From NCBI GenBank assembly GCA_029932675.1, contig JAOZPP010000002.1:25052-89051 (forward strand): DNA of 64,000 nt, given 5' to 3'. The notes below the pieces were generated by a model. The model did no database searches. It saw only the letters and a program-made list of their open reading frames with translations, and was not told the DNA's origin. The position numbers and the translations under genes were made by a program. This document shows positions 45,558 through 54,428 of the stretch, in pieces. The stretch comes from a bacterium. GTDB taxonomy: Bacteria; SM23-81; DAOVCL01. Numbering within the stretch: position 1 is the stretch's first letter; the number at the start of each line of letters is the position of its first letter.

Positions 45558-45865
45558 CCAAGGATATACAATCCAGTATAATGGATAGACCGAAAATGAA
45601 CGCAGACCCACACAAGTTAGATTATATAAAAACCTTCAAAGACACAGGTTTTCACCTAATGGGTTGAGATCTGGAGCCTCCCCTTTGAAAACTCTGGGAG
45701 TTCATCTTACACTCCTTTCCTCTAATTTAGTCCTGGCCACCAGGAGACTTTATCGATACCATCTCCTGTTTAGCGTCTCCTTAAGGCACTTTAAACGCTC
45801 AGGGGTACAATGATTTCCTCCCTTTATTCCCCCTTACCTTCCATAGGTTCAAAATCTGAAAAGAG

Positions 45866-45894
45866 TTGACAAATTTTATTTCGATTAGTATCTT
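45866..45894 (+). promoter_or_regulatory. Sigma-70-type promoter TTGACA-N17-TATCTT
   Basis: Direct match ~100 bp upstream of the MNT pseudogene. Confidence 0.5.
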
Positions 45895-45994
45895 AACAGA
45901 GAAGGAACTTAGGCATTAACCTCGATTTTATTAGCTGTTTTTAGCAACTCTAAGCTATCATAACTTATTGAGCCAATAGGCTAAAGGTAGATAG

Positions 45995-46428
45995 ATGGGC
46001 ATAAAAGAACGGTGGGAAGGTTTTGCCCCTCTGCCTGAGGACATAAAATCAAGACTGAGTATCTTAATACCCTTATTTGCTAAGGAAAGGATTCTTCTCG
46101 CTTACTTGTTTGGTTCCTTGGGCAAAGGTGAAGGTGGAGAGGATGCCGATTTGGCTCTCCTCCCCAAGGGGAAGGGTTTGGTGGGCCTGAGGGAAAAGAT
46201 CTGGGAACTTCTGGGAACCCACAAAGGGTCGATGTGGTAAATTTGAAAACAGTGGGTCCTTCTTTTCGTTTTGAGATTGTTCACAAAGGGACCTTAATCT
46301 ATAAGGAAAACGACGAGGTAGAAAACAATTTCGAGCTACGGGTCTACAGGAATATAAAGATACCGATTATTTAAGGAGAAAACAGGCTGAGGTCCTCAGG
46401 GAAAGGACGCGGGAGTGGTTTTTAATAA
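45995..46428 (+). pseudogene. MNT nucleotidyltransferase remnant with two frameshifts
   Basis: MNT start ..LLAYLFGSLGKGEGGEDADLALL..LLGTH, then VDVVNLKTVGPSFRFEIVHKGTLIYKENDEVENNFELRVY in a second frame (from ~46228), then EYKDTDYLRRKQAEVLRERTREWF in a third (from ~46349); 3' end abuts MITE copy B. Confidence 0.75.
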
Positions 46429-46614
46429 CCCGGATTATTCATAAAAACATATGAACATTCTTGAAAGGCCATAGTTTCTCACTGGAGGGACTCCGCCTTA
46501 GCGGAGTCCAAGGAAGCGGACAGACATAAATGTCTGTCCCTACCAGACAAACACATAATACCTTAAATTTAAGAGAGTTATACCAATTCATTTCCAATTT
46601 GTGAATAATTCGGG
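46429..46614 (-). repeat. MITE-like element copy B (inverted relative to A)
   Basis: Reverse complement is nearly identical to copy A over its full length (by eye one substitution and one 1-nt indel). Confidence 0.88.
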
Positions 46615-46785
46615 CCAAAGGAAATGAAACCAAGCATACCAAATCGCGTTCCCTATTGTCTCCATACCCTTCTTCTATTTCCCTCAGAAGTTTTTCCTTG
46701 CACAAGTGGGAATTAAGGAGCTAATTAAAAAGGCCCTAATGTTAGGTTCTCTCAGTTGCTTATAGTAGGTTGGGAGGGCACGAGG

Positions 46786-47259
46786 ATGAATAGAGAACTG
46801 GTGGAGATGGTGAAAAAGGAGCAAAAGATAATACTAGCCTATCTCTTTGGCTCAAGGGTACAGGGGAAAGTAGGGGAACTTAGTGATTACGATATAGCGG
46901 TTCTCACAGATAGAGAGGTAGCTGGTGACTTTAGGTATCGGTTTAGTAGTAGACTATGTAGGGCATTGAACACCTCTAAGGTTGACCTGATAATTCTGAA
47001 TTCTGCCCCCATTGAGCTTGCCTATAATGTTATCTCTACGGGCAAGCTAATCTACCAACGAAGCGCATATGAGCGGGTGGAGTTTGAAGCCAATACTCTA
47101 AGCAGATACTTTGATTATCTCCCCGTTCTAAGAAGGCAGAGGGAAGAACTATTGGAGGAATCAAATTATGAAACCGGAATTCAACGGCGTAGAGAAGCGC
47201 TTAGAAAGACTGAAAGAATGCTTGCTAAACTTGGAGTCCCTCAGAGAGAAAAAAATTGA
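46786..47259 (+). CDS. MNT-domain nucleotidyltransferase (MntA antitoxin-like)
   Basis: FGSRVQGKVGELSDYDIAVL (GSx10DxD); FRYRFSSRLCRALNTSKVDLIILNSAPIELAYNVISTGKLIYQ (ORF 46756..47259). Confidence 0.82.
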   Translation: MNRELVEMVKKEQKIILAYLFGSRVQGKVGELSDYDIAVLTDREVAGDFRYRFSSRLCRALNTSKVDLIILNSAPIELAYNVISTGKLIYQRSAYERVEFEANTLSRYFDYLPVLRRQREELLEESNYETGIQRRREALRKTERMLAKLGVPQREKN

Positions 47260-47603
47260 GGGTTTTCTCGCTGATGCGAACCTGGGGCTATAGAGAGAGG
47301 AACTTAGAGGTAGCAGCACAATGGTGTATAGACATAAGCAATCGGATAATTTCCATAGAGCAGGCGGAAAGACCAAGGGATTACTATGAGGCCTTGGTGC
47401 GTATTGGTGAAATAGGGGTTCTTCCTATGGACTTTGCTCAGAGATTCGCCCATATTGCTGGATTTCGAAACATCCTCGTCCATGATTACTTGGAAATAGA
47501 GTGGGGGGAAGTTTATAACAACCTCCAGAGGATCTCTGATTTCTACGAGTTTATGGGGTATGTAAAGAGGTGGTTGAGGGAGGTTTCGGGTAGAAGCCGA
47601 TAG
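47168..47603 (+). pseudogene. HEPN/HepT (DUF86) toxin-like gene with a frameshift near 47283-47290
   Basis: Frame from ATG 47168: MKPEFNGVEKRLERLKECLLNLESLREKKIEGFLADANLGL*; continues in another frame ERNLEVAAQWCIDISNRIIS...FRNILVHDYLEIEWGEVYNNL (Rx4HxY). Confidence 0.7.
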
Positions 47604-47686
47604 ACATCAACTCCTTCAATCAGTGAATAAGTGAGGCTCCTGGGGTTGTGTGGTGACAATTGGGAAACACTATAAGGAGGTGTAAG

Positions 47687-50600
47687 ATGGCGGCCTTAAG
47701 TTTTCGGTTGAAGAGGTGGGCAGCCTTCCTGTTTCTTGCTCCTCTTTTTCTCACAGGCAGTTTACGAGCCTCGGTGGTTGAGCGGGATTATAGCTTCCCT
47801 GCTCCGCGGGTAAAGGCTGTAGGGGGATATCACCGGGTGGAGATGCCCGGGTTGAGAGGGGTGGGCAAGCCTGGGGAGCCGGTGCTTCCGGTAGGGGTGG
47901 CCAAGGTGCTGCTTCCCTATGGGGAGGAGATAGAGTCGGTTGAGGTTATAGCGGGTGAGAGGGTAGCCATAGAGGGGAGCTACCGGGTGGAGCCTGGCCA
48001 GCTTCCTCTGCCCTTAAGTTTTCAAGGGCCGTATGCACCTATTCCTCCTAAGGAAGAGATATACAGTTCTCCTCAGGCTTATCCGGGGAGTTATTACCGG
48101 ATAGTCACGGTGCAGTTGCTTTGTGGACACAGGGTAGCCTTTATTGATCTGTATCCGGTGGAGTATCTCCCTGCCCAGGGGAAGCTCTACTGGTATAGGA
48201 GTTTCCGGCTCAGGGTGGTGACCGTGCCCTCAGCGGAGGCTATGGTATCCAGTCGAAGGATGCTCAAGAGGGCTCTTGGGGTTTTGCAGAGGGTGCGGGG
48301 TTTAGTGGACAACCCTGGAGAGATGAGCTCCTATCAAGGAATCAAGCCTCTAACACCTTCTCATTCTTCTTTAATAGCACCAGATGAGGGGTATAGGTAT
48401 GTGATCATCACCAACGGGGAGTTGAGCAGCTATTTTCAGCCTTTGGCAGATTTTCATACTGGGAGGGGGATAAAGGCAGGGGTCTTCCTGGTGGAGGATA
48501 TATACAATGGATATGAAGGGAGGGATAATCAGGAGAAGGTCCGCAATTTCATCATAGAGGCTTATCAGAATTGGGGGACAGAGTGGGTGCTTTTGGGGGG
48601 CGATGATGAGATAATTCCTCATCGGGGTTTATACAGTGAGGCGGCAGGTTATTATGATGATGACATAGCCAGTGATCTGTATTATGCTGGGTTGGATGGG
48701 GACTGGAACCAAGATGGGGATAACAGGTGGGGGGAGCCTGGGGAGGATGACCTTTTGGCTGAGGTCTGGGTAGGGAGGATGGCGGTGGACTCAGGGCAGG
48801 AGGCCCAGAATTTCATAGGCAAGGTGATCAGCTATCAGGAGAGTCCGGTAGTGGGTGATTGTGCCAAGGGGTTGATGGCTGGTGAGGATTTGGGGTGGGC
48901 TGTATGGGGGAAGGACTACAAGGAGGAGATAAGGGAGGGGTCGAGCAACTGGGGGTATACCACGGTAGGGTTTCCTGAGTGGTTTGCCGTAGGCACTTTG
49001 TATGACAAGGACTCCCCCTGGGGGAAGGATGATTTGATTGGGTTAATGAATGGGGGCCAGCATCTGATCAATCATTTAGGCCATGCCAATGTCACCTATG
49101 CGCTGAAGATGAACAATTCTGATGTGGACAACTTTCTCACCAATGATGGGGTAAATGAGGGTTATTTCATCATCTACACCCAAGGGTGTTACTGCAATGC
49201 CTTTGACAACCGCACACCAGATGGCTGGTATACCGAGGATGCCATTGCGGAGCATTTCACCGGGATAGCCAATGGGGCGGTAGCCTTTATGGGCAACACG
49301 AGGTATGGTTGGGGGAGCTATTCTACCACTGATGGTCCTTCCCAGCACTATGATCGGCAGTTTTTTGATGCTCTTTTTGGTGAGGGTTTGAGCAGGATAG
49401 GTTTGGCTTTTCAGGATTCCAAGGAGGACAACATAGGGTATATCGATGGGGAGTGTATGAGGTGGTGTTATTACCAGCTTTGTCTTTTAGGGGATCCAGC
49501 GATGGACATCTGGACAGATGTACCTCAGGGGCTATATGTGGAGCATCCCTCAGTGGCCATAGTGGGGCCAGCGCCGTTTACCGTATCGGTTTCCTTGGGG
49601 GGTAGTGCGTTGGAGGGGGCGTTGGTCTGTCTGCGTAAGGGGGAGGAGGTATATGAGAGTGGAGAAACTGATGCCACTGGGCAGGTAACCCTTTATCCTT
49701 CTCCGCTTACCCCTGGGCTGATGGAGGTTGCTGTCACTGCTCACAATGGTCTTCCCTACCAGGGTCAAGTGACGGTGATCCCTCCTGAGGGGCCGTATGT
49801 GACCTATTACAGGCAGATAGTCGATGATGACACCTTAGGGACAAGCTGGGGCAATGGAGATGGGCAGGCGAACCCGGGGGAGCTAATTGAGCTACCGGTA
49901 TGGGTGAAGAACTGGGGCAATGAGGCTGCCTATGGGGTGCAGGGGGTTTTGAGCACAGATGATCCTTATGTTACGGTGACAGATAGCACAGAGGGGTTTG
50001 GGGATATAGCCTCAGGGGACACGGTGCTCAGCCCGGATGACTACGATTTTGCGATAAGCCTGGATTGTCCCAATGGGCATCTCATTGGGTTCACCCTAAG
50101 GTGCCGGGACAGCCAGGACAGTGTATGGGCATCCTATGCCAAGGTAATGGTGAAGGCTCCGGTGATAGCCTATGACACCTTTGTTGTAGATGATGGGGGG
50201 AGTTCTCAGCCCAATGGGGGAGTAGACCCTGGGGAGACAGTGGATCTGATAGTGACACTCAGGAACACCGGTTATGCTGATGCATATGGTGTAGGTGCTC
50301 TTCTCAGCACTGATGATGGATATGTCTCCATCATTAATGAAGAGGGAGGCTTTGGGGTTGTCCCTGCCGGGGGCAGTGCGGCTAATGTGGGGAGTCCCTA
50401 TATAATCTCGGTTTCCTCTGAGTGCCCCCGGGGTCATCTGATCAGCTTTGGCTTGGAGATAACTGGTGATTGGGGCTATGCCACCGTGGATAGCTTCAAC
50501 CTCAGGATTAATCCCATTTTTACTGATGTGACCTTAGAAGCTCATGTGGGAGATACTGGGGTTGGGAGAGGCACAGCTTGGGGGGATTTCAATGGCGATG

Positions 50601-53600
50601 GCAACCTAGATCTCTATGTTGCAAACTCCGCATCAAATGGAGAAAGTAACAAACTTTATCGGAACGAGGGCGATGGTACCTTTGTTGATGTCACTGGAAT
50701 CGCCCGTGTAGGTGCCTTGGCTGAGAGCAATGGGGTGTGTTGGGCCGATTATGACAATGATGGTTACCTTGACATTTATGTAGCCAATTGGGGTGGATAT
50801 AAGAACGTCCTCTACAAGAACCTTGGTAATGGTACTTTTAGCGATGTAACCGACGCTGCTGGGGTGGGAAATAAAGGAACAGGGGAAAGCGCTGCCTGGG
50901 GCGACTACAATAACGATGGTTATCTGGATCTTTATGTAGTCAACCTCCGTATACTCAATTTAAAGGGCAAGAATATCTTATATCGAAACAACGGCGATGG
51001 AACTTTCACCGATGTAACGGATTCTGCAGGGGTTGGAGACACCCTGATGGGGGAGGGTGCTTCTTGGTGTGACTTTGACAATGACGGTGATCAAGATCTT
51101 TATCTGACCAATAGACATGGGGGAAATGTTCTATATCGCAACAATGGTGATGGCACCTTCACCAACATCGCTACAAGTGCAGGGGTTTGTGGTCCAGAAG
51201 GTAGTCACGGCCTTGCTTGGGGTGACTATGACAATGATGGTAAATTTGACATCTATGTAGCCAACTGGGGGCAACCTAATACTCTGTACCGCAACAATGG
51301 TGATGGCACTTTTGTAGACGTATCAGAAATAGCTGGTGTAGATGCGGAAGGTTCCGGCCATTCTGTTAGCTTTGTTGACTATGATAACGATGGTTGGCTT
51401 GATATTTATGTAGTAAGGCCTCGAGAAACAAATATTTTATATCGGAATAATGGTGACGGGACCTTTACTGATGTTACTAATATGGCTGGCGTAGGAGATG
51501 TTATGGAGGGAGGTGGTTGTGGTTGTGCTTTTGGAGATTACGACAACGATGGAGATCTCGATCTCTACATATCCAAATCCCAGCAGACAAACCTTCTTTA
51601 TCGAAATAATGGTAATGATAACAACTGGTTGTTCGTTAAAACTAGGGGGACTGTGAGTAATAGGGACGGAATTGGAGCCAAGGTGAAAGTAGTTGCTGGT
51701 GCTCTTTCCCTGGTAAGACAAGTAAGTGGTGGGTCTGGATTCCTTTCCGAGAATAGTCTTCCCCTCGAGTTTGGATTAGGAATGTACCCTCAAGCGGATA
51801 CACTGATAGTATACTGGCCCAGTGGGATAATAAGCACCATGTATTCAGTCCAAGCTAATTCTATAGTTGAAGTAGTGGAAGAAGGGGGGTATATAAAGGG
51901 TCGAGTTAGTAATGCAGATAATCCATCCCAGGGTCTCCCGGCTATGGTGCAGGTTGTGGAAACTGGAAATAAGACTATTGCCGATAGTCTCGGTTGGTAT
52001 AGTTTGGGTGTAGTGGGTGATACAAGCTATACTATTGAAGCTGGGCTTTTTGGTTTCAAGCCCGATTCTGCTGTAATCTTTGTTCCAACCGATTCCATAG
52101 TATTAGCGGATTTCGCTTTGTATCCTGCCTCTGTAGGGACTCTTCAGGGAACAGTTTGGGACAGCCTATCCACCGAGCCAATAGTTGGTGCCGCGGTTTC
52201 TATTCTCAATACTCCACTACCCCCTGAAACTACTAACTTCGAAGGTTTCTATAGATTTCCCTCCGTTCCCAGTGGAATTTCCTATGATGTGCAGGCTATT
52301 GACTCAGGATACCTAACTGAGGTGAAAAGTGTTCTTATCCGTGAAGGGCAAGTAAACACCCTAAATTTCAAACTAAGATTACCCCCATTGTTTACGGATG
52401 TTGCTCCTTCAGCAGGAGTAGCCAGTGAGAATCCAGGATGTGGTGTGGCTTTTGGTGATTATGATAACGATGGGGATCAAGATATTTATGTTGCCAGTGG
52501 GCAACGGCACGCTCCACAAGCTAATATTTTGTATCGGAACAACGGCGATGGAACTTTCACCGATGTTACAGCTATTGCTGGTGTGGATGATTCCAGTTAT
52601 GGGGCAGGTATAGCCTTTGGTGATTATGACAATGATGGGGATTTGGACATATACCTATCCAATTATGAGGATACTAATGTGCTCTATCGGAACAACGGCG
52701 ATGGAACCTTTACTGATGTTACTAGTGGGGCTGGAGTAGGGGGGGGTGATGCTGGGGAAGGGGTTGCCTGGGTTGATTATGACAATGATGGTGATTTAGA
52801 CCTCTATGTAATGACCCGCTATGATGGGGGTGTTCTTTATCGGAATAATGGGAATGGGACTTTTACCGATGTAACTCAAGAGGTGGGAATAAGTAATCCT
52901 GGAGGTCAGGGGTGGGGAGTTGCCTGGGCTGATTATGACAATGATGGTGATTTGGACCTCTATGTAGTTAGGAAAGCCTACTATGGCGAGAACTCGTGCA
53001 ATCTTTTGTATCGGAACAATGGGGATGGGACTTTTACCGATGTTACAGCACAAGCTGGAGTAGGAGACAGTGAGGAGGGACTTAGTTGTGCCTTTGGCGA
53101 TTATGATAACGATGGTGATTTAGATCTCTATGTGACAAATCAATATAAAGGTTCTCAAGCAGATATCCTCTATCGGAATAATGGCGATGGGACTTTCACT
53201 GATGTTACTCAAGAGGCTGGAGTGGTAAATACAGGGGATGGGCGGGAAGTCGCCTTTGGAGATTTTGACAATGATGGCTATTTGGATATTTATGTGGCAA
53301 ACACCTATCAGGCCAACATCCTGTTCCATAACAATGGGAATGGAACTTTCACTGATATTGCCCATTTTGCGGGGATAGATTGCGATAAGCCTGGAGGTGC
53401 AATTACTCTCTGTGATTATGATAATGATGGAGATTTAGACATTTATTTGGCAGTTGGAAATGGGGAGACAAATGTATTATACCAGAACAATGGGAATGAG
53501 AATCATTGGTTAGTTATAAAGACTAAGGGAGTTGTAAGTAATAGAGATGGGATAGGGGCCAGGGTGAGGGTAGTTGCCGGTGAGCTTTCTATGATCAGAG

Positions 53601-54088
53601 AGGTGAGTGGTGGATCGGGGTATCTCTCCCAGAACAGCTTACCAGTGGAGTTTGGACTGGGAAGATATTCTCAAGCAGATACACTTATGGTAAAGTGGCC
53701 CAGTGGGATTGTGGATACCTTCTATACAGTTGGTGCTGACAATTTCTACACGGCAATTGAGGGGAATAACTTGGTAGGTGTTAATGATAATAGGCAGATA
53801 GTTCAGCCTGAGAGATTTTCCCTCTCCCAAAACTATCCCAATCCTTTTAACCCTTTTACCAGGATAAACTACTCTCTGCCCAAAGACTGCAACGTAAAAC
53901 TTAGCATTTACAATATCCTCAGCCAAAGAGTGAGAAAGTTAGTTGACGGGAGAAAGAAGGCTGGTTACCATTATGTTATATGGGATGGGAAGAATGAAGG
54001 AGGCAACATGGTAGGCAGTGGGATTTATTTCTTTAGGATAGAAGCAGATGGTTTCAAATCCACAAAGAAAGCGGTTCTGCTGCGGTGA
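47687..54088 (+). CDS. Giant secreted gingipain-like (C25) protease with 2 x 7 FG-GAP/VCBS repeats, two ASPIC/UnbV domains and T9SS-type C-terminal domain
   Basis: AAGGAGG SD before ATG 47687; C25-like propeptide and VIITNGELSSYFQPLADFHTGRGIKAGVFLVEDIY; LINHLGHANVTYA and YTQGCYCNAFDN; YDNDGDLDLYVxN repeats; NWLFVKTRGTVSNRDGIGAKV and NHWLVIKTKGVVSNRDGIGARV; NYPNPFNPFTRINYSLP...SGIYFFRIEADGFKSTKKAVLLR. Confidence 0.9.
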   Translation: MAALSFRLKRWAAFLFLAPLFLTGSLRASVVERDYSFPAPRVKAVGGYHRVEMPGLRGVGKPGEPVLPVGVAKVLLPYGEEIESVEVIAGERVAIEGSYRVEPGQLPLPLSFQGPYAPIPPKEEIYSSPQAYPGSYYRIVTVQLLCGHRVAFIDLYPVEYLPAQGKLYWYRSFRLRVVTVPSAEAMVSSRRMLKRALGVLQRVRGLVDNPGEMSSYQGIKPLTPSHSSLIAPDEGYRYVIITNGELSSYFQPLADFHTGRGIKAGVFLVEDIYNGYEGRDNQEKVRNFIIEAYQNWGTEWVLLGGDDEIIPHRGLYSEAAGYYDDDIASDLYYAGLDGDWNQDGDNRWGEPGEDDLLAEVWVGRMAVDSGQEAQNFIGKVISYQESPVVGDCAKGLMAGEDLGWAVWGKDYKEEIREGSSNWGYTTVGFPEWFAVGTLYDKDSPWGKDDLIGLMNGGQHLINHLGHANVTYALKMNNSDVDNFLTNDGVNEGYFIIYTQGCYCNAFDNRTPDGWYTEDAIAEHFTGIANGAVAFMGNTRYGWGSYSTTDGPSQHYDRQFFDALFGEGLSRIGLAFQDSKEDNIGYIDGECMRWCYYQLCLLGDPAMDIWTDVPQGLYVEHPSVAIVGPAPFTVSVSLGGSALEGALVCLRKGEEVYESGETDATGQVTLYPSPLTPGLMEVAVTAHNGLPYQGQVTVIPPEGPYVTYYRQIVDDDTLGTSWGNGDGQANPGELIELPVWVKNWGNEAAYGVQGVLSTDDPYVTVTDSTEGFGDIASGDTVLSPDDYDFAISLDCPNGHLIGFTLRCRDSQDSVWASYAKVMVKAPVIAYDTFVVDDGGSSQPNGGVDPGETVDLIVTLRNTGYADAYGVGALLSTDDGYVSIINEEGGFGVVPAGGSAANVGSPYIISVSSECPRGHLISFGLEITGDWGYATVDSFNLRINPIFTDVTLEAHVGDTGVGRGTAWGDFNGDGNLDLYVANSASNGESNKLYRNEGDGTFVDVTGIARVGALAESNGVCWADYDNDGYLDIYVANWGGYKNVLYKNLGNGTFSDVTDAAGVGNKGTGESAAWGDYNNDGYLDLYVVNLRILNLKGKNILYRNNGDGTFTDVTDSAGVGDTLMGEGASWCDFDNDGDQDLYLTNRHGGNVLYRNNGDGTFTNIATSAGVCGPEGSHGLAWGDYDNDGKFDIYVANWGQPNTLYRNNGDGTFVDVSEIAGVDAEGSGHSVSFVDYDNDGWLDIYVVRPRETNILYRNNGDGTFTDVTNMAGVGDVMEGGGCGCAFGDYDNDGDLDLYISKSQQTNLLYRNNGNDNNWLFVKTRGTVSNRDGIGAKVKVVAGALSLVRQVSGGSGFLSENSLPLEFGLGMYPQADTLIVYWPSGIISTMYSVQANSIVEVVEEGGYIKGRVSNADNPSQGLPAMVQVVETGNKTIADSLGWYSLGVVGDTSYTIEAGLFGFKPDSAVIFVPTDSIVLADFALYPASVGTLQGTVWDSLSTEPIVGAAVSILNTPLPPETTNFEGFYRFPSVPSGISYDVQAIDSGYLTEVKSVLIREGQVNTLNFKLRLPPLFTDVAPSAGVASENPGCGVAFGDYDNDGDQDIYVASGQRHAPQANILYRNNGDGTFTDVTAIAGVDDSSYGAGIAFGDYDNDGDLDIYLSNYEDTNVLYRNNGDGTFTDVTSGAGVGGGDAGEGVAWVDYDNDGDLDLYVMTRYDGGVLYRNNGNGTFTDVTQEVGISNPGGQGWGVAWADYDNDGDLDLYVVRKAYYGENSCNLLYRNNGDGTFTDVTAQAGVGDSEEGLSCAFGDYDNDGDLDLYVTNQYKGSQADILYRNNGDGTFTDVTQEAGVVNTGDGREVAFGDFDNDGYLDIYVANTYQANILFHNNGNGTFTDIAHFAGIDCDKPGGAITLCDYDNDGDLDIYLAVGNGETNVLYQNNGNENHWLVIKTKGVVSNRDGIGARVRVVAGELSMIREVSGGSGYLSQNSLPVEFGLGRYSQADTLMVKWPSGIVDTFYTVGADNFYTAIEGNNLVGVNDNRQIVQPERFSLSQNYPNPFNPFTRINYSLPKDCNVKLSIYNILSQRVRKLVDGRKKAGYHYVIWDGKNEGGNMVGSGIYFFRIEADGFKSTKKAVLLR

Positions 54089-54332
54089 AATTATGGCTTT
54101 TTATGTTTTTATGAAGTTTCCATTTTTAAACAACCACCGCTTCAGTAGCTCTTAGAGGATGGTAATGGTGGTAAAGGATGTCTCTATCAAAATCTATCAA
54201 TTGTTTCCCTGCAAAAACCGTAGAATCGGTAGCTACAAGCTTTGGTCTGCAAAAATACCTTATAAATCGGCCATTTACGTAATCTAATTTTTAGCCTTTT
54301 TGCGGTAAAGCCGTCAATTTGATATTTATGAT

Positions 54333-54428
54333 AGGGGGAAATTCATTTACGATCAGTTTTACCACATTGATGGTCAAGCGACGGAGAGGGTATTTCAGTT
54401 AGTTCAAGAGATGGTGGGAGATGCATAA
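54333..54428 (+). pseudogene. Orphan C-terminal remnant of a glycosyltransferase-like gene
   Basis: DQFYHIDGQATERVFQLVQEMVGDA* resembles the C-terminus of ORF 59549 (YLQDGRATERVVNLIVEMIEGEYR). Confidence 0.45.

Noticed and set aside
44681-45613. Long minus-strand ORF 44681..45613 (310 aa)
   Set aside because: Antisense to the G1PDH gene, Ser/Arg/Pro-rich shadow ORF without family motifs.
43565-46614. Composite transposon with A and B as terminal ISs
   Set aside because: No transposase between or in A/B and no matching target duplication at the outer ends; kept only as MITE pair/inversion hypothesis.
46439-46705. ORF 46439..46705 (-)
   Set aside because: Most of it is antisense translation of MITE copy B; no independent coding evidence.
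51437-53365. Antisense ORFs such as 51437..51721, 52796..53053, 53120..53365
   Set aside because: Shadow frames of the FG-GAP repeats (repeated IPIVPI-type peptides mirror the sense repeats).
50520-53500. CRISPR-like impression from regularly spaced near-identical ~30-bp units
   Set aside because: Units are in frame and encode FG-GAP/VCBS blades; spacers are homologous rather than unique.
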